From: Azadirachta indica
Lineage: Eukaryota > Streptophyta > Magnoliopsida > Sapindales > Meliaceae
Reading direction: 5' to 3'
DNA length: 64,000 nucleotides
Assembly: GCA_022749755.1 (NCBI GenBank)
Contig: CM040452.1
Span: 886,350 to 950,349 of the forward strand
The notes under the pieces were generated by a model that did not search any database, was not told where the DNA came from, and worked only from the letters and a program-made list of their open reading frames with translations. Shown piece after piece: positions 35,508 to 47,515 of the stretch (position 1 is its first letter; every line of letters begins with the position of its first letter). A program made the translations under genes and the position numbers.

Positions 35508-37520
35508 AGGTGTGTCTTGTTAGATTAAGACTTAATTTTGTAAGTTTACACAATGATATTTTCTATCATTAAAAAATTAAACCTATGTAAGAATTCTACG
35601 AGTAATTCTAACTACCATGGACTGTGTCTCTACAGTAGATAAAGCAAAGATGTAGAGAGTTATTTGATGTGCACTTGTTTCATCAGCATTACAAATTTGT
35701 AATTGCAAAAAATTTATAATAAGTTATTAAGACTGGGGACTAAGAAGATATTAAATTTTTGACCAAATAATATCTGAACTAGTTTATTGTTTTCCCAAAA
35801 CTAAGGGACGGATTTGTTAATATCTGATTCTTATATATAAACTTCAAATTAATTGGTAATACTATTTTCATCCCTAAAGTTAATCTAAATAAAAAAATCA
35901 AGACAAATATTCGTAACTTTAACAAAGAAATCCCTAATTTTAGTTATCTTTTATTTTTTTATATAAATCTTATTCAAGAGATATAATTATTAAAAGAAAT
36001 ATAATTATATCTTAATTTATTATTTCAATAAAATTTAGGAAAGAAAATGCGATTATCCTAACTTCAAATTTTAATAATTTCACACGCAAACGTGATTGCA
36101 TATACTTTTATTTGTAATACATGTCATTAATTTTTATTTTTGATATTTTTAATTAGACACGTTAATCATCATATTCAAAGAAAATGGGCGCATTTCTTAT
36201 TTTACTGATCAGATGTATTTGAAATTTTCTTTGTTTATTTGGACTCACATGTACAGAGAAAGAGAGAGAGAGAAACAATTAATATATGTGCACACGTCCA
36301 ATTAATAATGAATTAAAGAATGTAATAATTAAGTAAGCCTTTCAAATGTTTATGTTTATATTTACATATAGAAAATAAATAAAATTTTACGTGTTTGTTT
36401 CCACTGCCTAATTAAATAGTGCATAATAATGTTATTGTTTACTAATTGGTGCTTAATGATAACTGCCTAAAAAATAATGGTTATATTTTTATTTGGCAAT
36501 GATTTCATTCCACAAGTTTAAATCCAACCACTTGCAAATTATATACTTATTTAATAAATAATGATTGTTGCTATGCCCAATTATTTCATTAAAGTCAGCA
36601 CATTTAAAAAATAAAAAAAGAAACATACACAATTATTGTTTTGATCTCTTTTTCTCTACTTATTCTATTATAACATACTTAATGTCAGTTTGGTTTTATT
36701 TTTTAACTAATTAATGTAGTGTTTTTTTTTTAAACTTTGAATATAACTTAAATCTAAATTTGATTGAAATCTAAATTTAAATAATATATTTGTGTTTTTA
36801 TCTTAAACGTTGGAATATAAATGTTAAGTTATTAATTTTTATAAAAATAAAAATATAAATCTAATATGTTGACCTATATGCTCTAAAAACTCTAAAATTA
36901 ATATGTTAAGTTATTTATATATGTAAATATTAAATAATAAATTAAGGTATTATTGATAAATAAAATATTTAATTCATTCAAATATTTTGTTATTCAAATT
37001 TAAGTTAAAATTTTTAATTTAATTACATTTAAACATATTTAACAAGTTTTAAAATATAAATTAAAAAATAAATAACTCTTAAACATTTACATAAAATTAT
37101 TAAAATTTAAATTTAAAAAGCAAACAAACAATAAGAGAATTTTTTTTTAATATTAAAAATTCATTTCATATTTTTCGTTCATGTGGTTTGGTTGTCATTC
37201 AAGAAAGAATTTTTAATAAAGTTATTTTAAGTATACTGTAACAAACTTAAATTTTAAACTTCCTTTAATTTTACTTTTTCAAATATTTGTAATGTTAAAG
37301 TACCCCATTTTAATAAAAAATAAAATGACTATAGATATCTATATATACGAAATGACGATGTTCCCTATTTACAGGTGTGTCTTGTTAGATTGAGACTTAA
37401 TTTTGTCAGTTTACACAATGATATTTTCTGTCATAAAAAAATTAAAACTGTAAGAATTCTACGAGTAATTCTAACTGCCATGTACTCTGTCTCTATAGTA
37501 GATGAAGCAATTGTATATTG
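35508..37520. repeat. About 140-bp direct repeat pair flanking a 1.7-kb block
   Basis: 35508-35645 and 37373-37515 share GGTGTGTCTTGTTAGATT...GACTTAATTTTG through AAGAATTCTACGAGTAATTCTAACT...TACTCTGTCTCTA(T/C)AGTAGAT. In block B there is one copy only (58410-58555). The 1.7 kb between them (35660-37370) corresponds to 55985-57470, which in B lies upstream, so a tandem-duplication history fits better than an LTR element; no primer-binding site or polypurine tract is visible. Confidence 0.6.
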
Positions 37521-38229
37521 TAGAGTAGACCTCCTAGTTACAGTGCTCAGGAGTCAAGCAAGAGTAAAAATATAATTAGTAGTTGATCAGCGCGTATTCA
37601 AGTGAGCAGCAGAATTGAAATCAACGTGTCCAATCACATTGACCCAAAGAATTTCCTGCTCAAAAATACTAAACTAATGCCCATAATACACCATAAAATC
37701 TATTTTAGAGCTTGTTAATATCTTTTTATAGCATTATGCACATATCTACTCATAAATCTTCTAACTGCCTGTGACATGTTGGGGTTCACACACACCATCA
37801 TATACATTAAGCTACCCACTATATTTGAATACAAAACCTTTGACATTTATGCACTATCGGTCTGTTTTAGTACTTGGAGATAAAAAATAAACTAAGCTTG
37901 AAATGAAGAGCAACTGGGGTACTTATTTTTTCAATCATTTCAAAACATTTGTAGCACCTTTTTCATCTACTACTTCTAAAATAGACTTTTATTTCATCAG
38001 GTAACTTGTTAAGTTATTATTATCTCTATCCATTAACTTTTATAAAATAATAAAATAAGATATATTTTTCTAATTATAATAATTTAATCTCCATTTTAAT
38101 ATTTTTTACAATATATTTTTTTTAATTATAACAATTTAGCCCCTATTTAATATCTTTCACAATACACAAAATACTAAATGATTTTTTTAATTTATTATTT
38201 CAATTAAAAATTTAGAAATGAAAATACTT

Positions 38230-38451
38230 GTTGAAGAAAATAAAAATATTTTGAATCTTTCTTAAATTATAAATTAAGTACATAAACATGCTTTTATATA
38301 AGATAAAATAATAAAATAACATAAACTATGAATCCTAGTAAATTTAGGAATTCTTAACAAATTAGAAAAAAACTAATAATACTTGAACTAAAACTATACT
38401 TAATAGCACTAAACCTAATAAAACTAAATAAGTCAAATTTTAATTCTAACA
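38230..38451 (-). repeat. Copia A 3' LTR
   Basis: 222 bp; aligns end to end with 42026-42247. Confidence 0.9.
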
Positions 38452-38458
38452 CTCTCCC

Positions 38459-41400
38459 TCAAGTTGGAACATAAATATTAGTGATGCTTGGCTTGGAATA
38501 AAGATACGTAAAGATTCTTTTGTCTACTGCTTTAGTGCAGATGTCTCCAATTTGATCTTCCAACTTGATATATAGAATAATGACCTCTCCTGAAGTAATA
38601 ATCTCTCTAATAAAATGACAATTTATCTCTATATGTTTAGTTCTCTCATGAAAAACTAGATTGCTGGCTATATAAGTAGCCACCCAATTGTCGCAATACA
38701 TTATAGCCGAACTCTTCACCTCAACCCCAAACTCTTTCAAAAGATTTTTAACCCACATCAATTTAAAAGCTGTATGAGCCTTAGTCCGATATTCTACTTC
38801 AGCGTTGGACATAGTTACAACCTTTTGTTTCTTACTCCTCTAAGTCATTAGGTTGCCACCAAGAAAGGTACAATAGCCACTTGTAGATCATCTGTTAGTT
38901 TTAGATTCTGCCCAATTTGCATCAGAGAAGCATACAATATTTAACGTGCTACCTTTTTTGTAAAGAATTCTTATTTCGATAGTTCGCTTGAGGTACCTGA
39001 AAATTCTACAAACTACTTTTCAATGAATCTTTTTTAATTCTTGCATGTGTTGACTCACAAGACAAATTATAAATATGATATCAGGTCTTATTGTTGTCAA
39101 ATAAATTAATTTTCTCACAAGGCTTTCGTACTCTTTTTTGTCCTCAAACTTTGGATTATTTTCACCATCAAGCTTTATGTTTGGTTAAATAAAAGTATCA
39201 ACTGGTTTAAATCCTAACATCCATGTTTACAAAAATAAATGCTGGACATATGTCCTTTAAGACAACACCAAACCTTCCTTTCCTTTTGCTACTTAAATGC
39301 CCGAAAAATATTTGAGTTGACCCAAGTCTTTAGTTTGGAAATGTTTCTTCAGTTGATTCTTTACTATCTTAATCCTATGCGAATTACTCCCAGAAACAAT
39401 AATATCATCTACATACACCAGAAAAATAACTATTTCTAACGAAATATGTTGAACGAAGAGTAAATGATTTGATTGACATCTTTTGAAATTGAGAGATGTC
39501 AACACACCACTAAGTTTTTCAAACCATGCCCTTGGAGATTACTTAAGACCAAATATAACTTTTTTCAACTGACATGTTAAGTTAGACTCACCTTGAGCAA
39601 CAAACTCTGAAGGTTGCTACATTTAAACATCTTCCTGCAAATCTCTATTTAGAAAAGCATTTTTAATAGCAAGTTGAAAAAGAGACCAATCATAAAAAAC
39701 AGCTAAAAATATAAGAATTCTAACAGAATTAAGCTGAGCAACTGGAGAAAATATTTCAAAATAATCTATTCCATATGTCTGAGTAAAACCTTTAGCTACC
39801 AACAGAGCTTTTAATCTCTCTATGGTACCATCTAAGTAATACTTGATGGCAAATACCCACTAACAACTTACAGCTTCTTTACCATTTGTAAGTTTTTTAG
39901 TTCCCAAGTGCCACAATCATAAAGAGCTACCATCTCTTCTTCCATAGCTTTGCGCCAATTATGATATGCAAATACTTCATGAGATATTTTAGGCAAAGAT
40001 ATAGTAGCCAAAGACAAGGCAAAGAATCGAAAGCAAATGAAAGTATATTGAAAGAAACAAATTGAGCAAGAAGATACCTAGCAGCAGTTGTTCCTTTACC
40101 TTTTTGAATTACAATAAGGAGATTAAGATCTAAATCATCAATTAATCGAGGAGGATCTTGATTAGAGGTTGTTACTTGGGCAGAAGAGTGATCTAAAGGA
40201 AACTCACCTTGTTAATCAAACTGTTGACGATCTTTTTTATATACATATACTTGGAGGGGCTTCTTTATAAGAATGGCAGGTACAAGAATAGGTACAACGG
40301 GATCCATAGAATGAGAAAGAGGTACGGTAAGTGAAATAAGATTAGTTTCTAAATTAAATCCATTTTCTGAGAAATAAGGAGTAGATTCGAAAAAGGTGAC
40401 ATTAGCACTAATGAAAGTTTTACTAGAAATAAGATCTAGACATTTATAACCTTTGTGAGTTCTTCGAATATCCTAGAAAAATATATTTAACAAACCGAGC
40501 TGAAAGTTTGTCATGAGTATTAAACATATGGACAAAACAAACACAACCAAAAATACGAGGTGGAAGTGAAAAAAAAGGTCTGTCAAGAAATAAAATATTG
40601 TATGGTGCTTTAAAGTTAAGAACGGAAGATTAAAGCCTATTTATTAGATAACAAATAGTAAAAATTGCTTCTTCTCAGAATTTAGATAGTAATTTCATAT
40701 GAAATAGGATTGTTCGAGAAACGTCTAACAAGTGCCTATTTTTCCTTTCAGCTACACCATTTTGTCGAGAAGTATAAGGGCATGAGGTTTGATGAATCAC
40801 TCCTTGTTTCCTACAAAATTCAGAAAGTATAGAGTGACAATATTTTAAAGCATTGTTAGAACAAAAAATTTGAATAGACACGCCAAACTAAGTTTGTACT
40901 TCTTTCAAAAATGATTCAAATATAATAAAGACTTCTAATTGTTATTTTAAAAAATATATTCATATAGTTCGAGAACAATCATCAACAAATGATAGAAAAT
41001 ACTTAAAAGCATGATGATTCAAAATTTGACATGGACCCCAAATATTAGAATGAACCAAATGAAAAGGATGCAAACTAGGTTTATTGACTTATGTAGGAAA
41101 AGGATACAGTGATGTTTATCTAATTAACAAGACTCGCACTCAATATTAGAATTAACAATACCAGGTAGATTCATTCGTTTAAGAATTTAGAAAAAAGAAT
41201 GTCCTAGTCTGCAGTGCCATTGTTCTAAAGCTACTGAGGAGGATAATGCACAGCTAGACAATTCTAATGGACTAAAAAGGTGATACACTCCATTCAACTC
41301 CCATCCTCCACTAATCGTCTTTCTCGTTCCAAGATTTTAAAAAATACAATGACATGGAAAAAATGTGATGGAACAATTTAAATTTTTAGTTATTTGAGTA

Positions 41401-41965
41401 ATTGATAAAAGATTAATAAGAAATTTAGGTATATGGAGAGCTGAAGAAAGATGAAAAGTAGAATTGGCAAGAACAATTTCTATTCCTACAACATCGGTTT
41501 TAAAACCATCTGCCAATACTACAGAAGATGATTTACCAAATGAGGAATAAGAACTAAAAACAGAGTTATTACCAGTCATATAAGGTAATGCCCTAAAATC
41601 AATTATCCAAGGAGTAGAATTAAGAGGAAAAAAGAAGTATTTTTAATCCTTATTGAGGATCCATTAATTAGCACACAAGAGTTCTCATAATTACTAGAAG
41701 AAGATACAAGTTCACAAGAGTTGTCCTTATAGATGAGATAACTTTGATTTGTATATGTTGGTTTTCTAAAGTTTTTCCAACTGTTTTCAAATAGATGATT
41801 AGTACAATTGTTAAAAAAAAAAAAAAAAAAACCTTCTTGTCTTCTACCACATCTTTGACCTTTTCTAGAGATTTTTCTCCATAAACAGTAACTTATAAAT
41901 AGTAAATACAAACAGTATCTTATGAATAGTAATGCAAACAGTAACATTTGTTACTATTTGTGACT
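38459..41965 (-). pseudogene. Copia A gag-pol polyprotein remnants
   Basis: Gag end with a degraded knuckle and a long homopolymer at 41812-41830. Protease near 41620-41570 has lost its DSGAS box (reads DFRAL). Integrase at 40881-40675 (NNALKYCHSIL, QNGVAERKNRHLL) has its central Asp changed to Asn but keeps the Glu. Reverse transcriptase at 39505-39293 keeps YVDDIIVS and KDLGQLKYF. RNase H at 38812-38459 is a 117-codon open frame (AEVEYRTKAHTAFKLMW, FHERTKHIEINCHFIRE). Stops and frameshifts separate these blocks. Confidence 0.85.
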
Positions 41966-42025
41966 CTAACTACAATACCATATATGGCTTCCCAATTTAA
42001 GAATCTTTATGCTACTTTGATACCA

Positions 42026-42247
42026 TGTCGAAAAAAATAAAAATATGTTGAATTTTTCTTCAATTATAAACTAAATACATAACATACTTTTATAGAGATC
42101 GAAATAATAAAGTAACATAAACTAAAAATCCTAGTAAACTTAGGAATCCTTAATAAATTAGTAAAAAACTAATAATACTTGAATTAAAACTATACTTAAA
42201 AGCACTAAACCTAATAGAACTAAACAAGTCAAATTTTAATCCTAACA
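42026..42247 (-). repeat. Copia A 5' LTR
   Basis: 222 bp; followed on the minus strand by the tRNA-Met-type primer-binding site at 42025-42011. Confidence 0.9.
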
Positions 42248-42529
42248 ATAATATTATTAAAAAATTTTAACAATAAATTAAATTAAATTCATATGCTAAA
42301 ATATTTTAACCCTCTTCTTTTACTTTCTTAATATAATTTGATATTTAATTATCAAAAAAAATTTAAATGAAATATTTTTTAATTATTTGTACATATAATA
42401 AATTTATTTAAAAAATTATATTAAATTCATTATATTTTCTTAAGAAAAATATAAAAAAGTAAATGAAAAATATTTCCCCAAATAAGAAGGAAAATTTTAA
42501 CTAGGGTGAAAGAAAAGAATAGCTTTATA

Positions 42530-43780
42530 TGGCTCCTATGTTGGCACTATCTAACTTTGACAAATTATTTAAAGTAGAGTCTGATGCATTAGGAATAGGT
42601 ATTTGTCATGTTCTTATTTGAAAAGGTAGAGCTATAGAGTATTTTAGTGAAAAGTTAAGTGCTACTAGGTAGAAGTGTTCTACATATGACTAGAAATTTT
42701 ATGTAGTGTTCAAGGTATTAATGCATTGGGATTTTAGTTGATTTAGAGAGAGTTTCTACTCTATAGTGGTCATCAAGCATTGAAGTATCAATAGTCAACA
42801 TTATTTGAATAACATGCATGCTAGGTGGGTATCATTTATGCAAAAGTTTACCTTTATGTTGAAGTATAAATCTAGGCAATATAATAAGATAGCTAATATT
42901 TTGAGTAGGCGAGCTATTTTACTAGTAACTTTGAGTAATGAAATAATTGGGTTTAAGGAAGTGAAAGAGCAATATACAGTTGATGAAAATTTTCAAAAAA
43001 TTTGGGATCAATTCAACCACATTCAGCAAATGGGAGATTTTCTTATTCATGGTAGTTATTTGTTCAAAGCCAATAAGTTATATATTTTTTATTGTTTGTT
43101 ACAAGAGCAGTTAATATAGGAATTACATAGTGGAGGTTTAGTTGGTCATGTGGGGCAAGATAAGACAATGGCTTTAGTAGAAGAGAGGTATTATTAACTG
43201 TAAATTGAAGAAGATATGGGAAGAATTGTACAGAAGTGCCAAATATGCCAAGTTGCTAAGGGACAATTTCGAAACATTAGATTATACATGTCGTTGAATA
43301 TGCTTGAAAATATTTAGAAGAATGTGTCCATGGATTTTATATTAGGATTATCTTGTATCCAACAAAGTAATGATTCTATTCTTCCTGTTATACATAGTTT
43401 TTCAAGAGGTGGCTCATTTTATTACTTATAAGAAAAGTGCTGACGCAACTCATATAACGAGATTGTATTTTAAAGAAATGGTTCATTTCCATAGTACTCC
43501 TAAGTCAATTCATATAGGGATATCAAATTTCTTAGTTATATTTAGCATATTTTATGGAAAAAATTTGATACAAGATTGTAGTATAATAGTGTTTTTCACC
43601 ATCAAAATAATAACAAATAGAGGTGATTAATTATATATTAGAAAACATCTTGTTTTGCATTGTGTTTGTGGGGAGAAGCCTAAGTAATGGGATGCACTAC
43701 TGTCACAGATAGAATTTGTTTATAATAATACGATGAATTGTTAGATTGAAAAAACTCCCTTTGAGAAAGTTAATTTGTCT
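42530..43780 (+). pseudogene. Ty3/gypsy chromovirus fragment (RNase H to integrase)
   Basis: Plus strand. RNase H start ALSNFDKLFKVESDALGIGI near 42545-42600 and YFSEKLSATR. The open frame 42805-43119 has MHARWVSFMQKFTFMLKYKSRQYNKIANILSRR (end of RNase H) and the linker to integrase. The zinc-finger region HSGGLVGHVGQDKTM is at 43126-43165, CQICQVAKGQ at 43236-43265, and core pieces up to YNNTMN and KTPFEKVN at 43720-43775. Both ends are truncated and no LTRs were seen. It is absent from block B. Confidence 0.75.
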
Positions 43781-44438
43781 ACAGTCATCCCGTCATCCAT
43801 TAAAGCTGGTGACTAAAAGTTACCAAGGTTGCAGAGAAAACATGGCGGAGAATGTGGTGAGGTTCCTTTTTTTGACTAATTTGACTAAGAAATTTGGTCC
43901 GTCAAGAGGTTCTTCTTGTTCCTTTTTCCCAAAACGAAACAAAACCCAATCGTATTTTTACTAGCACTACAAAATCCAATCTTATGTAAACAATCATGAA
44001 ACTACCTTGAATAATTGCAAAATTGTTGTCGAAGTCCCTTCTACATCAACAAAACCTTTATCGTTTTTTAATAATTTTTTTTTATATTATTGTTTTCGGA
44101 TTTAGATATTCTAGGATTTGTGAATTAATTTGAATTGGATTAAGTTGCTAAGAGAGGTAAATCGGTGGTCAGGGATTTGCTTGCCCAAGTGTTTCAATTC
44201 TGGTGGTGGTATCTGATGGTGAATGATTTTGCCAATTTAAATATAACACTGTTACATCCATATATTTACATAAACTAATTTCCAGGTAATTGGGGTTAAA
44301 TATACATGTAATTAGTAATTACGTACCAGAAAATCCTAATTAATTAAATTGAAACTGCTTAGAAAAATCAACAGCAACTCTAGTCTTGGAAATAGTCTCT
44401 GTTTTTGATTTTTCTGATTCTTTTACTTCTTCTGCGCC

Positions 44439-44715
44439 TCATTGCCTTCTTGTGTTTTGTCGTCGGATGGTGCTACAATCAGAGATTAGCTTCCCACAGG
44501 TACGACAACAACTGCACTCACCCAAAACAAGAAATTAAGTAATTAATTTCTAAAAACTTTCTACAATATTAAAATAAAAATAATGAAATAAAATAAAAAA
44601 AATTAAGAATTACTTACATGAATAATAATCCACGATTATGAGAATTATCAGAATTCACAGCGCAAGAAGTAAATCTGAGACGACAGTGACTGCACCAATA
44701 GTAATTGTTTTTCAT
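44439..44715 (-). CDS. Putative two-exon gene for a 56-aa CxxC/CxxC protein (copy A)
   Basis: Exon 1 44715-44618 (98 bp) and exon 2 44511-44439 (73 bp) join across a 106-bp intron with donor GTAAGT and acceptor GTGCAG, giving 56 residues and a TGA stop. The product has a WCSHC pair at residues 7-11, Cys18, CCRTC at 34-38, Cys45 and a basic C terminus, so a small zinc-ribbon-like fold is possible. I cannot assign it to a named family. A TATA box lies about 70 bp upstream. No signal peptide or membrane segment is seen. Exon 1 is almost identical in block B at about 62.92 kb, with two substitutions clustered at the N terminus and one near residue 28. It could instead be the 5' part of a larger broken gene or chance; no transcript evidence is available. 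Confidence 0.4.
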
Positions 44716-44778
44716 TATAACTACAATCTGGATTTACTTATGTATTAAGCATAAGTACTATATCAGAAGAGATGTAGT

Positions 44779-44787
44779 GTATATAGC
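44779..44787 (-). promoter_or_regulatory. TATA box of the CxxC mini-gene
   Basis: Minus-strand CTATATACA followed by ACTACATCTC, 64-72 bp upstream of the ATG. The same element (CTATATATACTGCATCTC) is kept in block B near 62990. Confidence 0.45.
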
Positions 44788-46530
44788 AGCCTCGATCTCC
44801 TCTTTCATATAGGAGTTTTATAATTAAATTAATTAATGTTTATTTACTTATAATATTTATATTTATATTTCCTTGGGGAGAAAGAATACGCGTTATGGAT
44901 CGAGTTTATTAGACCTGGCAACGTTGTGATTACTAGAATGGCTGATTTGTTGTACGGATACTTTTTTGTCCCTGAACTTTTGAAAACCAACAAATTGGAA
45001 TACTTGTTGGCCAATTTTTACAATTAGTCCCTACATTGTTAGACTTGAAGTTGAAGGTGAAAAAACAAATGGAGTATTTGATAAATATTTATTAAAGTAA
45101 TATTATTCGTTTTAGGAGTGTTGTTCCGTTCTAAAATTAACATGTAAAGTATTTTGCATGAAGCTCAATTAAATAGAATTTCAAATAGATGTTTAATTAA
45201 TTAAGTAAACAACTCTTAATTAAATAATCATTTACTTGAAGCAAAATAAATAAATAAATAAATACATGTCATAAATTCTAATATATTTATCTGGAAGATG
45301 CAAATGGATATAACAATAATTTCATAAATTCTATATGGTTGAATTTTAGTCCAATATTCCTCGAAGCAAACAAATTTACGTCATTATTTCGAGTAATTTT
45401 AGAAACAAAATTGATATGTACAAAATTTAAAAGTGAGAATGAGTAATTTAGTCTTTAATTTAAAGAGTTTGTGAGAGAAAAATGGTAAATGATATTATTT
45501 AAAGGTTATTGAAAAGAATTAATTAAAAGAATCATGTAAAATCCGATCTTTTTTATATATTTTTATAAATAGTACATGTCATTTTTTTGGTTGTACATAA
45601 GTCTCTTAAATAAGACATTTACTATTTTGTTGTAGAAAATTATTTTAACATAAACTACTACTAAAACGTTTTCTGTACTTAAAAAAATTATTTTGAAAAA
45701 CAACATTCTTATAATTTTTAGAATACTATTTTACAAACTTTTTTAAATGTATTCTTAATTCTTTTTCATCTTATATAAGCATAATATATTATAAACAAAA
45801 AAATTGATGAGTATGTATCTCTCACACAAGTATTATATTTTAATTTCTCTAACACATATAACACGTGAAGAAAAAAAATTCATTCTAACTTTTTCTCCAA
45901 AATATTTATATTCCTAATCTCTTCTTTACTATTTACTACTTTTTCCTTTCCTAATTAATACATGAATGATGTATTCCCTTAAAATTTACTCAATTTTATT
46001 AAAATTTAAAAAAATTATACACAAATAACATTGTCGAAATATTGAAATAAATCAAATATAATTAACCATTAAATATATCATAAGTTGTGCAACCAATATT
46101 TATTTATTTACTTATATTTTGACGATAAATTATAGTTTAGTGGATCAGTATTTATATATTATTTATATGTATTTGTTAGTTACAAAATTATAAGTTAATA
46201 GTTAATTAATGATAATTTTATTCTGTAACGTACCCATGGCTAAAAAAATTTTAAACTATAGACAGATGGTGCATATTCTTGAAGATATCTCACAACTACA
46301 ACAAAAGATTTACGGTTTATATAGTTTTTACTAGAAAATAAATTATTATAGGGTTTTATATTGAGAATATAATTTTATGAAACTTTTATTATATCTTGAA
46401 GGTTAGATTAGTATAAAACCTTATTTGCAGTAAGACATTAAAGAAAGAAACAATATAATACTTTTAATAATCTGACTTATATGTATAATTGTCTATTTTT
46501 ATTCCATTAAAACATCTATCGATTTTAAAA

Positions 46531-46686
46531 ATGTCAACAGAATCACCACAGTATTACACTATACGATATAATAATTCATACAATCATTGGGGAAATCAAA
46601 CAGCAAATGCAATGTTGTTAGCATTTCATATGTTTTGTATTATTTTTGTTTTTGCTTTTGTAGCACCTCGCAAGCAGAACAACTAG
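46531..46686 (+). CDS. Possible 51-aa single-span membrane peptide
   Basis: From the second in-frame ATG (46531; another lies upstream at 46489) the frame reads a polar N terminus rich in Tyr and Asn (QYYTIRYNNSYNHWGNQ). One hydrophobic segment follows (about residues 27-45, AMLLAFHMFCIIFVFAFVA), then PRKQNN and a stop. Its codon use is less AT-biased than the flanks, which is why it stands out. I do not recognise a family. It lies about 0.8 kb beyond the 3' end of the convergently oriented terpene synthase. It may be chance; confidence is low. Confidence 0.3.
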   Translation: MSTESPQYYTIRYNNSYNHWGNQTANAMLLAFHMFCIIFVFAFVAPRKQNN

Positions 46687-47184
46687 GCGCTAGCTGGTAA
46701 ATTAATTTCAATGATTAAAAAAAAATAAATAAATAAATAAAGTAATTAAGAAGTTAATTAATATAAATATTAATGGTTCAAGAAAATTTGAAAACTATAT
46801 ATATATTAGACGTGTTACATTTAAATTAGACTTATAAGATAATAAATTAAATAATTACTGTATTGAAGTATACGAGTTATTTTTTTTGTGGCTGGTGTTG
46901 GAGTTAAGATAATACAGTAAGTGGGTGGTTTCCTTGTTATTCTTTTTCTCTATCTCCTAAGTGTGGGTATTAATTAATTTAATTATTAAAATTTCTAAAG
47001 GTGATACAAGAGGTTTGCGATTCAAGTGCCACATATAGTGAGTTAGAGGGTATTAGTGTTTCTTTCTCTCTCTTTTTTTTTTTAAAATATTTATAACAAA
47101 AGCAGACTATTTTAAAAAATTGTTACAAAAATACACCTAGTTCAATTTTTTTTAATAAGTAATCTCTAAGTGTGAAGCTTAAAG

Positions 47185-47500
47185 AGATTTATTAAGTAAA
47201 GAAAGGAAAAAGAACAATAATATCCAAAAATGACAAAGGAATACAATTAATGCATAACTCCAACACCAAATACCAACAGCGACAAATTGCACCAAACATA
47301 ACTGCAACACGAGCCACAGAAAAAAAAATAAAATAAAATAAAATAACCCAATAGCAGTAGGTTGCATTTCACAACAGCAGCAACAACCAGCAGCTATAGC
47401 AACACCAATACAAACAAAAGCAACCAGCACAGCAAAGTAAAAGCCAACAGCCATAAACATAACTCCAACAACAGCAGCATGTTGCAGTCTGTGGCAGCCA
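47185..47500. repeat. CAA/CAG-rich low-complexity tract 3' of the terpene synthase
   Basis: Irregular CAACAGCAG/AACAACCAG trinucleotides at 47370-47490, and (AAAAT)n at 47320-47347. The minus strand has a 93-codon frame that translates mostly to Ala/Cys/Val/Leu from the same repeats; I treat it as spurious. It may belong to the synthase 3' UTR; an AATAAA lies on the minus strand near 47190. Confidence 0.5.
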
Positions 47501-47515
47501 TCAAGTATTCAATTC

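Larger units (their letters stand above)
38230..42247 (-). mobile_element. Ty1/copia retrotransposon A, both LTRs present
   Basis: Minus-strand element of 4018 bp with two 222-bp LTRs (38230-38451 and 42026-42247). Each begins TGTTAG on the minus strand; the ends are CAACA and CGACA. The primer-binding site TGGTATCAAAGTAGC abuts the 5' LTR (42025-42011) and resembles the initiator tRNA-Met site. A purine-rich tract (TTGAGGGAGAG) abuts the 3' LTR (38452-38462). The 5-bp flanks ATACT and ATAAT differ at one base. Coding order gag, protease, integrase, reverse transcriptase, RNase H is the copia order. All frames are broken. Confidence 0.92.
34786..45778. repeat. Segmental duplication block A
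   Basis: Collinear, with interruptions, with block B (55985-64000). Shared pieces are 34786-34920 with 58040-58170; 35340-35640 with 58245-58550; 37373-37800 with 58410-58830; the copia element 38805-42247 with 58840-62310; 42248-42350 with 62311-62400; and 44222-45778 with 62415-64000. A alone carries a gypsy chromovirus fragment (42350-44222). B lacks about 1 kb equivalent to 37795-38805. Confidence 0.85.

Noticed and set aside
35508..37520. TRIM (miniature LTR retrotransposon) with ~140-bp LTRs
   Set aside because: No primer-binding site after the first repeat and no polypurine tract before the second. The internal part matches sequence that is ordered differently in block B, so tandem duplication fits better.
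47179..47460. 93-codon Cys/Ala/Leu-rich frame on the minus strand just 3' of the terpene synthase
   Set aside because: It is translated mostly from CAA/CAG-type trinucleotide and (AAAAT)n repeats, has no recognisable domain, and lies where the synthase 3' UTR should be.
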